Source: Winogradskyella algicola (lineage in GTDB: Bacteria; Bacteroidota; Bacteroidia; Flavobacteriales; Flavobacteriaceae). Taken from it: DNA of 64,000 nucleotides. Shown here piece by piece: positions 8,270 through 16,240 of this stretch (within the stretch, counting starts at the first letter, position 1; each line of letters opens with the position of its first letter). Under the pieces are notes generated by a model, which was not told where the DNA came from, did no database searches, and saw nothing but the letters and a program-made list of their open reading frames with translations. The stretch spans positions 62,001 through 126,000 of the forward strand of contig NZ_SZQF01000002.1 of the NCBI RefSeq assembly GCF_005869935.1. The letters are read 5' to 3'. Both the position numbers and the translations under genes were made by a program.

Positions 8270-9655
8270 ATGAAACAATTTCTTCTACTTACCTCAGCAT
8301 TTTTCTTTAGCATTTTGTTCTACGATAAGCAAATTGGGCTTAATCTTTTTTTATTCAGTTTGCTATCTGTCATTATTCTTGCCATAAATAATAGTGATGA
8401 TTTTAAGAGCAAAAAGAATATAGGCTTTGCTGGTATTTATCTTACAACAGGACTTGCAGTCTTTTTTCACGACTCTGCTCTTGCTATTATAGCAAATAGT
8501 GTATCATTCTTTACACTCATTGGATTATTGTCTCAAAATAACTCATCTATTTATGTAAACTGGCTCAATGGATTATATACAACTGTTGCGGGATTATTTC
8601 ATCGGAATTTCACAGTAAACGAGGCCAAGCAAACCGTAGAATCCCAAAAAGAAATTGATTACGTTCATTTGGCTAAAATCATTTTAATTCCTGCAGCGAT
8701 TGTCATCATATTTATTGGCCTGTACCAAAATGGAAATCCCATTTTTAATAACCTTATAGAAAAGATTGACTTTAGTTATATCAACATTCAATGGTTATTA
8801 GTTGCAGGCCTTGGTTATTATTTATTTTTAAATATTCACAACCCAATTGTAGTAGAGCCTGCAACATCACAGGACTTAAAAACTGGCAACCTTCTATTTA
8901 AAACAAAAGATTTTTCTATTCCAGTTTTAAAACAAGAAAACCAGCTAGGCATTATCCTAATTGCCTTACTCAACGTACTTATTGTTATTTTTCTAATAAC
9001 AGATATCGCCTTTATCTTAACAAACGAAGAAGTTCGTGGTTCGGTTTTCTCAAGTCAGGTGCATAGTGGCATTAACGCCTTAATTGCATCTATAGTTATT
9101 GCAATAATTATTCTGCTTTATGTTTTTAGAGGTAATCTTAATTTTTACAAAGAGAATAAGACGGTAAAACATTTAGCCTTTACATGGATTATTTTAAATG
9201 CAATATTAGTGCTAAGCATTGCAGTAAAAAACAGTCAATATATCTATTATTTTGGGTTAACCTATAAGCGTATTGGTGTTTTAGTCTACCTTATTTTAAC
9301 CTTAACAGGACTTGTTACTACACTTATAAAAATAGACAAAACAAAAAACATTTGGTATCTATTTCGATTAAATACTAAGGCAGCATTTATTGTATTGGTT
9401 ATCGCAGCAATGATTAATTGGGACTATCATATTACCAACTACAATTTTAACTACGCCAAATCAATGGATATTAATTATCTGATTGACTTGTCTGACAACA
9501 ACACATTACTATTAAAAGAAAAAATAGAAACTAAAGGAATTGAAAACAAAAGTATTCATCGCATTGAGGAAAAGTATAAAAACTACACTATGGAACTATA
9601 TACTAATTCCTGGCAAGAGCTTCAATACGATAACTTAAAACTAAACCGCAAGTAA
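8270..9655 (+). CDS. DUF4173-type polytopic membrane protein
   Basis: ATG 8270 (MKQFLLLTSAFFFSILFYDKQIGLN) gives 461 residues; the 24-residue extension upstream would translate the operator and is rejected. About ten hydrophobic spans surround a motif I associate with DUF4173/DUF4153 (LYQNGNPIFNNLIEKIDFSY). The last 70 residues are hydrophilic and face one side of the membrane (SMDINYLIDLSDNNTLLLKEK). The family has no established role. It heads an operon of five genes with overlaps or spacings of 1-4 bases, directly downstream of a probable regulator. Confidence 0.85.
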   Translation: MKQFLLLTSAFFFSILFYDKQIGLNLFLFSLLSVIILAINNSDDFKSKKNIGFAGIYLTTGLAVFFHDSALAIIANSVSFFTLIGLLSQNNSSIYVNWLNGLYTTVAGLFHRNFTVNEAKQTVESQKEIDYVHLAKIILIPAAIVIIFIGLYQNGNPIFNNLIEKIDFSYINIQWLLVAGLGYYLFLNIHNPIVVEPATSQDLKTGNLLFKTKDFSIPVLKQENQLGIILIALLNVLIVIFLITDIAFILTNEEVRGSVFSSQVHSGINALIASIVIAIIILLYVFRGNLNFYKENKTVKHLAFTWIILNAILVLSIAVKNSQYIYYFGLTYKRIGVLVYLILTLTGLVTTLIKIDKTKNIWYLFRLNTKAAFIVLVIAAMINWDYHITNYNFNYAKSMDINYLIDLSDNNTLLLKEKIETKGIENKSIHRIEEKYKNYTMELYTNSWQELQYDNLKLNRK

Positions 9656-9656
9656 C

Positions 9657-9974
9657 ATGGTTGCATTAATAATTTTTGGCATATCATTTATTTTGTTGGC
9701 AACTTATACCATCATAAGAATTAGTATTGCTTGTGTGTTTTGGTCGTTCAATACATCTACAAATGCCAAATACATTTTTAAACGCTGTTTCCCTTACTAC
9801 ATCATTGTTTTAACATCAATTTGTATAGGATTTATTATCACTTTCAACAATTCAATCCTTGTTATTTACTATTTCTCATCAGTTTATTTTTTAGCCTTAT
9901 TTCTGTGGAGAAGAAAAATTAAACCTTCTAAAAAATCTTTTGCCGTTGAACCAAATCAAACCCATCTACCATGA
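9657..9974 (+). CDS. Small membrane protein
   Basis: A 105-residue protein with three hydrophobic spans (about 2-25, 45-63, 67-85) and a basic C-terminal tail (RRKIKPSKKS). It starts one base after the DUF4173 gene and its last four bases overlap the next start (ATGA), so it belongs to the same operon. No family was recognised. Confidence 0.7.
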   Translation: MVALIIFGISFILLATYTIIRISIACVFWSFNTSTNAKYIFKRCFPYYIIVLTSICIGFIITFNNSILVIYYFSSVYFLALFLWRRKIKPSKKSFAVEPNQTHLP

Positions 9975-10483
9975 ACAACCTATTTAAAACAATAAAGCAC
10001 CTAAGAAAACAACTTATCATTTGGCTGTTTGAAAATTCCCAACGCATCTATACAAGGCTATTTAAACATCATGAATCATGGAATATCTCAAAACTCGATT
10101 TGCTTAAAATGCCTAAACCCTCTTTTGGAAGACATTTGGGTGAGTTTTTAGATAAAAATAATTTTGAACTGATTCCTAAAGTAGAACGTCATGATTGCTA
10201 CCATGTACTATGCGGTTATAGTACAACAGTTGAAGATGAAATTGCACTACAATGTCTGTGCTATGGTAATGGAAAACGAAGTCTTTATTTATATGGAGCA
10301 ATCATAATTGGTGTTACTACCCTACCAGATTATTATGCATACTATTACAGATCTTATAAAACTGGTAAGAGCGCTAATCCTTTTCATCATTTTGATTATA
10401 AAAAACTATTACATGTTTCTATTGAAGATTTTAGAAAAACTATTTTTTCTAAATCACAACGTATTCAACTTAAAATCAGCTAA
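9971..10483 (+). CDS. Coq4-like protein with HDxxH-x11-E motif
   Basis: A 170-residue protein that carries His74-Asp75-x-x-His78 and Glu90, matching the HDxxH(x)11E metal-binding signature of the COQ4 family. In ubiquinone-producing organisms COQ4 scaffolds the Q-synthesis complex and acts in head-group C1 decarboxylation/hydroxylation. Flavobacteria make menaquinone, so a role in ubiquinone synthesis is unlikely and the substrate is open. The surrounding sequence (PSFGRHLGEFLDKNNFE, YGAIIIGVTTLPDYYAYYYRSYKTGKSA) fits the helical fold with a hydrophobic lipid-binding segment. It is translationally coupled to the gene upstream and 2 bases from the SanA-like gene. Confidence 0.75.
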   Translation: MNNLFKTIKHLRKQLIIWLFENSQRIYTRLFKHHESWNISKLDLLKMPKPSFGRHLGEFLDKNNFELIPKVERHDCYHVLCGYSTTVEDEIALQCLCYGNGKRSLYLYGAIIIGVTTLPDYYAYYYRSYKTGKSANPFHHFDYKKLLHVSIEDFRKTIFSKSQRIQLKIS

Positions 10484-10485
10484 TC

Positions 10486-11100
10486 ATGAAGCTATTTAAA
10501 ATTACACTACTAATTATTATACTTATGAGCATTGGTATTTTTGGCACTTATCACTGGATGAGTTTCAAAACCAGACATCAAGTTTATGATAGTGTAAACG
10601 ACATTCCGAAAAACAAAGTTGGTTTATTACTTGGCACTGGAAAATATGCTACTAGTGGAACTATTAATCTATTCTATAAATATCGAATTGATGCCGCAGT
10701 AATGCTTTATAAGTCAGGAAAAATCGAATACATTTTGGTAAGTGGCGATAATAGTAGAAAAGATTACAACGAGCCTTCCGATTTTAAGAATGATTTAATA
10801 GCCAAAGGTATTCCTGAAGATAAAATCTTTTTGGACTATGCAGGTTTTAGAACTTTAGATTCTGTTGTGAGAGCCAAAGAAATTTTTGGTCAAACCAAAT
10901 TCACTATTATTTCACAGAAATTCCACAATCAACGTGCTATATACATTGCAAAACATTTTAGTATTGATGCTGTAGGCTTTAATGCCAAGGATGTTTACAA
11001 TTCTCATTTCAGAGAATATTTGGCGAGATCTAAAGCTAGTCTCGATTTAGTTTTTAATGTACAACCCAAGTTTTTAGGAGAAAAAATCGTTATAAAATGA
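10486..11100 (+). CDS. SanA/YdcF-like DUF218 membrane-anchored protein
   Basis: A 204-residue protein with one N-terminal membrane anchor (residues 6-24) and then the DUF218 fold: VGLLLGTGKYATSGTINLFYKYRIDAAVMLYKSGKIEYILVSGDN, DLIAKGIPEDKIFLDYAGFRTLDSVVRAKEIFG and IISQKFHNQRAIYIAKHF. E. coli SanA affects envelope permeability to vancomycin at high temperature, and the related ElyC affects peptidoglycan/lipid-carrier metabolism. An envelope role is therefore likely but not shown by the sequence. Its stop overlaps the next start (ATGA). Confidence 0.87.
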   Translation: MKLFKITLLIIILMSIGIFGTYHWMSFKTRHQVYDSVNDIPKNKVGLLLGTGKYATSGTINLFYKYRIDAAVMLYKSGKIEYILVSGDNSRKDYNEPSDFKNDLIAKGIPEDKIFLDYAGFRTLDSVVRAKEIFGQTKFTIISQKFHNQRAIYIAKHFSIDAVGFNAKDVYNSHFREYLARSKASLDLVFNVQPKFLGEKIVIK

Positions 11101-11504
11101 AACTTCAATTCAACAAATACTACCTAGCTATAGCTCATTTCTTATTATTAATTGAACTAGCGATAGCATTTATCATAAAAACCGGATTTATCCGCTACAC
11201 CTTTGGCGACTATCTCGTGGTTATTTTACTATACGCAATATTTAGAGGATGTACCAATATGAGTGTGAGGGCCTCAGCCTTGGTCGTTCTCTTTATTGCT
11301 TACGGTATAGAGTTGCTTCAGCTCACACCATTCTTAGCCTACTTTAATTTAGAAAACAGTACAGCTGCAAATCTCATATTTGGAAGCACGTTTCAATTTG
11401 GAGACTTAGTAGCTTACACCTTAGGAATTTCAACAGTTTTAATCATAGAATACTATTTACAATTAAAAAAAAGTGTCACTTCGAGTGAATGTTATGATTG
11501 CTAA
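11097..11504 (+). CDS. DUF2809-like membrane protein with repeat-derived C-terminus
   Basis: A 135-residue membrane protein with four or five hydrophobic spans. GDYLVVILLYAIFRG, GIELLQLTPFLAY and FQFGDLVAYTLGI are the pattern I associate with DUF2809. It overlaps the SanA-like gene by four bases and ends the operon. The last ten codons (SVTSSECYDC) are read from the GTCACTTCGAGTG end of a dispersed repeat, so the natural C-terminus has been replaced or extended by the repeat. Confidence 0.82.
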   Translation: MKLQFNKYYLAIAHFLLLIELAIAFIIKTGFIRYTFGDYLVVILLYAIFRGCTNMSVRASALVVLFIAYGIELLQLTPFLAYFNLENSTAANLIFGSTFQFGDLVAYTLGISTVLIIEYYLQLKKSVTSSECYDC

Positions 11505-11649
11505 TGAATAAAATTAGCACTTCGACAAGTGTCACACTGAGTATAGCCGAAGTGCTCAGTAGAACTATCGAGAAGTAAATTCTACCAAACTTGTTCTCGA
11601 TACAATTTTAATCACGAATATCTTCGAGATTAAAACCACTCGAACTGAC
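11475..11649. repeat. Composite MITE-like element ended by CACTTCGAGTG arms
   Basis: GTCACTTCGAGTG (11475-11487) and its near-complement CACTCGAACTGAC (11637-11649) bound about 175 bases. Internal parts include a CACTTCGACAAGTG palindrome, TATCGAGAAGT and TTCTCGATACAA. Fragments of the same parts occur at 30377-30430. No ORF of note and no transposase are present. Confidence 0.6.
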
Positions 11650-11866
11650 GTGTAAACAATAACATATGGAACTAATAAAAATACTCATACAATTAAAGTT
11701 TAAAACGCTGTAGAAGACAATAATTAAGAGGCAGATCTGTTAAAGCACATTACATTTTAACATTTAATGACTAAGACAATAAATCGTTTTAACTAACTTT
11801 ATCTGTAATAATCTTTTAAGCTTTAAGCATTTAGACTTCAATCTAACAACTAAAACCAATTTCATT
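11505..11866. other. Intergenic region, mostly repeat
   Basis: The first 145 bases are the inner and right part of the repeat element. Bases 11650-11866 are AT-rich without a credible ORF. Several short hairpins are possible, but I see no exact TAnnTTTG box. The promoter of the thioredoxin gene is presumably here. Confidence 0.5.
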
Positions 11867-13753
11867 ATGAAAAAAATAATTTTAGTACTATCAGTAATCG
11901 TCACTTTTGTATCATGTAAAAGTGAAAAAAAAGTTGAAAATGGTATCACTATTGGTGACTTTAACTTCTCTTCAAAAGAAATCACTCAAAATGAACCTTT
12001 TACTATAACATATGTTGGCACCGGAAACTTAGAAAATAGTTTTTACCATAAAATACAGCACAACAAAGCGTTTCCAGATGACTTAACATTTGTAGAAAAC
12101 AAAGCAACCATAACTATTGCAGATAGTATTTCTGGAGTTGCATTTAATTTCAAAATTGATAATAAATATAATCATAACAATAAAAAAGGCTTTTTGTTTA
12201 AGGTGAAAGATAAAAGCGGAAATCTCATTTCAGATTCTCAGGCTTCTTTAGCGTATTACACCATGACCTACGGTGAGCAATTTGGTTTAGAAAGTGACCC
12301 AAAAGAAATATTAAACACCTTAGATGAAACTCTAGACACCAATCCTAAGTTAATTGATAATTGGTATCAAAATCATATTTATTTAGCCAATGAAGTTGAT
12401 ATAGACAAAGGTAAAACTATTGGTAACAACTACATTTCTCACTATTCATCTAAAACAGAAATGACACTCAAAGATTATGAAGCTCTATCTAATACCTATA
12501 GAGCTTTAAGAGACAAAGCTAAAGCAGATAGCATTATTAGTTTTGTTTCTAAAAAGTATCCAGAAAGCGATTTGGCCCTAAGATCAAAAATTGATGCGTT
12601 TTTCGAGGTCAAAGAACTAAGCACCAAAGAAGCCCTCTTTGCGTCTAATAAGGACAGAATATTAAATTCTGATTATGCAAATTATATTGTTAGAGCATTA
12701 GCTATGGAACATTTCAATAAAGGGAATACCGAAGCTTTTTACAACTATACCGCCTTAATGAAAAACAATACGGACAAAGCTTCATTGTTCAATTCCATTG
12801 CATGGCCCAATGCAGAAAAGGGCCAAAATCTTGAAATTGCATCAGAGCTATCTCTAAAATCTCTTAGCTTAATCGAAGCAGAACAAAAAGAACTCAAAGA
12901 AAAACCAGATTATTACAGCCCTAACCAATACAAAAATAGCCTAGAAAACAGCTATAATATGTATGCAGATACATACGCCTTGTTAGCTTTTAAAAAAGGA
13001 GATCTTAAAGCGGCTATCAAATATCAAGCTAAAGCTGTAAGCAAAAATTCTAATCCCGAAATGAATGAGTGTTATATTGAATTTTTAGTAGCAGATCAAC
13101 AATACGATAAAGCCATAGAAATTGCTAAAACATACATAGAAGAGGGCAATAGTACAGCTAAACTCAAAACTTATTTTAAGGAGGCCCTATCAAAATCTGA
13201 TAATAAAACTAATCCCGAAACTCTTATTGCCGACTTAGAGGCAAAAGCCAAACAAAAGGAACTTGATAACTTAAGAAAAACATTATTAGACGAGGACGCT
13301 ATTGATTTTACATTAAAAAATTTAGATGGTGAAGAGATAACCCTATCATCTCTTGTAGGAAAAACTGTAGTGCTCGATTTTTGGGCAACATGGTGTGGCC
13401 CTTGTATACAGTCCTTTCCAGGTATGCAAAAAGTAGTGGATAAATACAAAGACAACGAAAATGTAGAATTTTTCTTCGTTGACACCTTTGAAGATGGTGA
13501 AACAAGGCTTAAAGATGTTGCCAAATTCATTGAGGATAATGATTATAATTTTAATGTTCTCATTGACCCTAAGGAAGAAAACAGCACTAAATATAAGGTG
13601 GCCAATGCCTATAAAATTTCTGGGATACCAACCAAAATTATAATTGGCCCTAGTGGAAAGATAAAATTTAAATCTGTTGGCTATAGTGGCTCAGCAGAAA
13701 AAATTGTGAGCGAGATAGATGCCATGGTAGCGTTACTAAAAACTAACCCTTAA
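11867..13753 (+). CDS. TlpA/thioredoxin-domain lipoprotein with TPR-like region
   Basis: The 628-residue protein has a lipoprotein signal ending FVSC (Cys17). Residues about 30-120 look like a beta-rich N-terminal domain. Residues about 150-460 are helical and TPR-like (YADTYALLAFKKGDLKAAIKYQAKAVSKNSN is a good TPR). The C-terminal 170 residues are a thioredoxin/TlpA domain with the redox pair WCGPC at 509-513 preceded by VVLDFWAT, and the cis-Pro segment GIPTKIIIG near 600. It is probably an envelope thiol-disulfide reductase tethered to the outer or inner membrane. Partners are unknown. It is monocistronic, with a bidirectional terminator after it. Confidence 0.88.
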   Translation: MKKIILVLSVIVTFVSCKSEKKVENGITIGDFNFSSKEITQNEPFTITYVGTGNLENSFYHKIQHNKAFPDDLTFVENKATITIADSISGVAFNFKIDNKYNHNNKKGFLFKVKDKSGNLISDSQASLAYYTMTYGEQFGLESDPKEILNTLDETLDTNPKLIDNWYQNHIYLANEVDIDKGKTIGNNYISHYSSKTEMTLKDYEALSNTYRALRDKAKADSIISFVSKKYPESDLALRSKIDAFFEVKELSTKEALFASNKDRILNSDYANYIVRALAMEHFNKGNTEAFYNYTALMKNNTDKASLFNSIAWPNAEKGQNLEIASELSLKSLSLIEAEQKELKEKPDYYSPNQYKNSLENSYNMYADTYALLAFKKGDLKAAIKYQAKAVSKNSNPEMNECYIEFLVADQQYDKAIEIAKTYIEEGNSTAKLKTYFKEALSKSDNKTNPETLIADLEAKAKQKELDNLRKTLLDEDAIDFTLKNLDGEEITLSSLVGKTVVLDFWATWCGPCIQSFPGMQKVVDKYKDNENVEFFFVDTFEDGETRLKDVAKFIEDNDYNFNVLIDPKEENSTKYKVANAYKISGIPTKIIIGPSGKIKFKSVGYSGSAEKIVSEIDAMVALLKTNP

Positions 13754-13767
13754 TTTAGATAGAGATA

Positions 13768-13812
13768 AATAACAAAAGTGAGTTTATATAAAAAAGCTCG
13801 CTTTTGTTATTT
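13768..13812. terminator. Bidirectional terminator between convergent genes
   Basis: AAATAACAAAAGTGAG pairs with CTCGCTTTTGTTATTT across an A/T-rich loop, with A and T runs on both sides. It serves the thioredoxin lipoprotein gene and the convergent dehydrogenase gene, whose stop codon lies in the right arm. Confidence 0.7.
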
Positions 13813-15012
13813 TCCATCCACATAATCCTGTAGATATTTAAAACGCTCTGTCAACTTACCATCTGCAGTTGTAATTTTTGCACGCTTTAAAATACCTCGT
13901 TCGTCATTATTGAAAAAAGCTGGTATAACATGCTCTACGAACGTTTCTCCAAAACCTTCGCTGGCATCTTTTGGCAATTCACAAGGCAAGTTATCTACTG
14001 CCATAACCGTAATAGCACCTTTAGCATCAAAAGCAACTTCTTGTTCGGTTTGTGGATTGTAACCATAAAATGGGTCTGCTATGGTTGATGGACGAATGGT
14101 TGAAGCCACAGGACCATCAATATCGCAAGACACATCAGCGACTAAATTAATCCTAAAATCTGGATGCTTGGCGTCTTCTCGTGTAAACAAATATGGTGCA
14201 TTATTACCATAAAAATGACCTGCTATAAAATAATCCGTTTGTTTAGCGTAAGGCATAAAATTACTCTCGTAACCTGTTGGGTCTTTGTAGAACTGTTGCT
14301 TATTTCCAACTTTACCATCCTTACGTTTGGCATATTCCATTACATCTGCCATGACATAAACTGGCTCTGTAAATTCAGATGTTAGATATAAAGCATCGCT
14401 TACTTCTTTTATTCCCAAATGATCTAAAATTTCTTTAGCTCCATAAGCTACTTTTCCGGTTCCAGTGAGTAATATTTTTATATTTGGAATTGTGATTTTA
14501 TCCAATTCAGCTTTTACTTCTTCCAAGTCAGCAAGTGTTTCAACTTTTGGCAGATTAAATAATCCGTCTCTAAGTCCTAAAGCTCTAAAACCGTTGTATG
14601 CACCAACCAAACCAGCGTAACGCCCAAAACCAATTAAACGAGCTCCGCTCTGCTTAACTATGGTTTCGTGGTCGTACATTTCTATATTTTTCTCAAGCAT
14701 TGCCTTTAGCAACTTTCGGTTGTATGGCTGCTTTTTAATGGTATGTGAAAAATAGAAATACTTTTTATTCGGAATTAAATTTTCAACTGGGACCTCTTTT
14801 ACACCAATCATCACATCTGCATCAGATACATCATCTGTTACCGTAAATCCTAATTTGGCATAAGCCTCATCTGGAAACACACGTATATTCGAAGACTCAA
14901 CAACAAACTCAGCTTCTGGAAACTTTTCTCTTGCTTCTGCTAAAGTTTCTGGTGAGAATACAACACGTCTGTCTGGTGGATTTTTACGTTCTTTTATGAT
15001 GGCGAATTTCAT
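13807..15012 (-). CDS. Alanine dehydrogenase/saccharopine dehydrogenase-like NAD(P)-dependent enzyme
   Basis: The 401-residue protein has an N-terminal AlaDH/PNT-type domain (MKFAIIKERKNPPDRRVVFSPETL, with the RRV motif that binds the carboxylate) and KYFYFSHTIKKQPYNRKLL. RLIGFGRYAGLVGAYNG follows, then a Rossmann part with ILLTGTGKVAYGAKEIL, a GxGxxA/G-type dinucleotide motif. Saccharopine dehydrogenase (lysine-forming) and alanine dehydrogenase share this architecture. The segment DVSCDIDGPVASTIRPSTIADPFYGY fits the saccharopine-type group. The substrate cannot be fixed from sequence. The gene is alone on its strand. Confidence 0.82.
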   Translation of the reverse strand: MKFAIIKERKNPPDRRVVFSPETLAEAREKFPEAEFVVESSNIRVFPDEAYAKLGFTVTDDVSDADVMIGVKEVPVENLIPNKKYFYFSHTIKKQPYNRKLLKAMLEKNIEMYDHETIVKQSGARLIGFGRYAGLVGAYNGFRALGLRDGLFNLPKVETLADLEEVKAELDKITIPNIKILLTGTGKVAYGAKEILDHLGIKEVSDALYLTSEFTEPVYVMADVMEYAKRKDGKVGNKQQFYKDPTGYESNFMPYAKQTDYFIAGHFYGNNAPYLFTREDAKHPDFRINLVADVSCDIDGPVASTIRPSTIADPFYGYNPQTEQEVAFDAKGAITVMAVDNLPCELPKDASEGFGETFVEHVIPAFFNNDERGILKRAKITTADGKLTERFKYLQDYVDGK

Positions 15013-15135
15013 ACTGATGTGGATTTGTTTAACCTTTTATTCGTTTACTTATTTTTTGTGACTGGAAACTGACACTGAAAACTATAAATGGAATAATTTT
15101 GCACGAAAATAAGTTTATTTAAAGGTGTTTACAAA

Positions 15136-15348
15136 TCAATCTGCGCGTTCTACTTCACTTTCACTTTTTAGTACGTAATCGCCATCATCTTGTTTAATGT
15201 ACAGTGCTTTATCGCCAGTTTCACCATCTCGCGTTACTTTGCTACCCTTAATGGTTTTTGTTACTTTTTCCGTGTAGGTTTCTTGCACCTCGCCTCTGGC
15301 TGTTCCGTTTCCCCATTTCCACTTTACTACTGTTCCTTTCTGTATCAT
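15136..15348 (-). CDS. DUF2945-like (hypervirulence-associated TUDOR domain) protein
   Basis: ATG 15348 (MIQKGTVVKWKWGNGTARGEV) gives 70 residues, which removes a 14-residue extension that lacks family character. GTVVKWKWGNGTARGEVQETYTEKVTKTIKGSKVTRDG and DDGDYVLKSESEVER match the small SH3/Tudor-like DUF2945 fold as I remember it. The function is unknown and the protein is cytoplasmic. It lies 123 bases upstream of the dehydrogenase gene on the same strand. Confidence 0.8.
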   Translation of the reverse strand: MIQKGTVVKWKWGNGTARGEVQETYTEKVTKTIKGSKVTRDGETGDKALYIKQDDGDYVLKSESEVERAD

Positions 15349-15465
15349 TGTTATTTTGATTTGCTTGAAAATAGATATTAATACTGACATTTTTTCTTAA
15401 TGCTTTGATAAAATAGTCTTGGTATGGCTTTTGATTTAATAATTTTAGTAATTTCGCACACCTTT

Positions 15466-15619
15466 GGGCAATGGTTACTGTTCATTGGTAGGTGCGTTAG
15501 GGATGGAAGCGGCATCCTTTTTTACTAATGGTCACTAAGCGTAGTCGAAGTGATTAAAGTAAAAAAGATACAGCGGACAGCCCGACTCTACGAAGTTGTA
15601 ACGTAGTAGAGTAACGCCC
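15466..15619 (+). ncRNA. Structured RNA resembling 6S-Flavo
   Basis: GGGC (15466-15469) and GTTAC (15474-15478) can pair with GTAAC and GCCC at 15611-15619, closing a long stem. Inside, CTTTTTTACT (15517-15526) pairs perfectly with AGTAAAAAAG (15558-15567). The strand segments GTTAGGGATGGAAGCGGCATCC and GATACAGCGGACAGCCCGAC look like a conserved Bacteroidota RNA that I associate, from memory, with the 6S-Flavo class. A CACCTTTG box (15459-15466) and TTG (15431-15433) could be its promoter. There is no ORF. The tip loop carries a dispersed repeat. Confidence 0.55.
15531..15553. repeat. CACTGAGCGCAGTCGAAGTG-type repeat in RNA loop
   Basis: Positions 15533-15552 differ at two of 20 bases from the unit near 36847 and also match the core of the repeat at 33095 in reverse. 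TCACT and AGTGA arms form a small hairpin that exactly fills the apical loop of the candidate RNA. Confidence 0.65.
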
Positions 15620-15646
15620 AAATTATTTTATCATTTAACGATGAGT

Positions 15647-15665
15647 CCCTGAAACAAGTTCAGGG
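15647..15665. repeat. Dispersed CTGAA-N5-TTCAG hairpin
   Basis: CCCTGAA ACAAG TTCAGGG, a perfect copy of the family, between the structured RNA and ssrA. Confidence 0.7.
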
Positions 15666-15686
15666 TTAATTCGATAGCTCAAAACA

Positions 15687-15694
15687 TAGTTTTG
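15687..15694 (+). promoter_or_regulatory. -7 promoter box of ssrA
   Basis: TAGTTTTG matches TAnnTTTG and lies 12 bases before the mature 5' end of tmRNA. It sits in the right half of a GATAGC/GCTATC inverted repeat (15673-15699). Confidence 0.5.
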
Positions 15695-15706
15695 CTATCT
15701 CATTAA

Positions 15707-16103
15707 GGGGTCGACTGGTTTTGACAGCGAGATTAATTAAATGGTAAGCACGTCGTGTAATGGTTTTGAAACACGTTAAAGGCTAGACCAAATTTTAAAC
15801 GGCGAGAATAACTACGCTTTAGCTGCTTAATCTGAATTATAGTAAGATTTCAAGCTACATTCCTACAAGGTAGGAAGGCTAAATGTCTCCAGAAAGCCTT
15901 GGTTAGTGGCGTTCTTTTTAGAGGCATCGTAAAAATTGACCAAGATTGGGTAGTGCTTTGATGCCCTTTTGAGATTAAAAAGCTAAGTGTAAAGTAGGCT
16001 GTCTTTAGCCAGCTTTGCATCGAAAAAACAAGAAAAGACTAAACGTGTAGAAAGCCCTTTGGTTACTTGTTTGGACGAGAGTTCGATTCTCTCCGACTCC
16101 ACC
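15707..16103 (+). ncRNA. ssrA: Transfer-messenger RNA
   Basis: tmRNA rescues stalled ribosomes and tags the nascent protein for proteolysis. The 5' end GGGGTCG pairs with CGACTCC at 16094-16100 to form the acceptor stem, and the T-arm GAGAGTTCGATTCTCTC lies just before it. The tag frame reads GENNYALAA and stops at TAA (15801-15830), a typical flavobacterial tag. The length of about 397 bases is normal. CCA is only partly encoded. SmpB and Ala-tRNA synthetase are its known partners. A hairpin at 16107-16150 may terminate it. Confidence 0.95.
15801..15830 (+). other. tmRNA tag-encoding frame (GENNYALAA, stop)
   Basis: GGC GAG AAT AAC TAC GCT TTA GCT GCT TAA. The first Ala of the tag comes from the charged tmRNA itself. 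The C-terminal ALAA is the protease recognition end. Confidence 0.92.
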
Positions 16104-16106
16104 TTC

Positions 16107-16150
16107 GCCCTACGAAGCTTTGAGGAAACGAAAAGCGAAGTAGGGCTTTA
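16107..16150 (+). terminator. Hairpin after ssrA
   Basis: GCCCTAC...GCTTT pairs with AAAGC...GTAGGGC with a short internal mismatch, followed by CTTTAATT. It is a plausible terminator or processing stop for tmRNA, but the T-run is weak. Confidence 0.45.
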
Positions 16151-16240
16151 ATTATACTTTTAAACTTAAACCATCAAACTTTTCTAGGGCTTCGGTGGAC
16201 TCGTCCACTATATTTCATAACTTTATTTAAACTAAATCTT

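Noticed and set aside
15391-15706. Protein-coding gene in the region before ssrA
   Set aside because: No frame of useful length is open; paired segments indicate a structured RNA instead.
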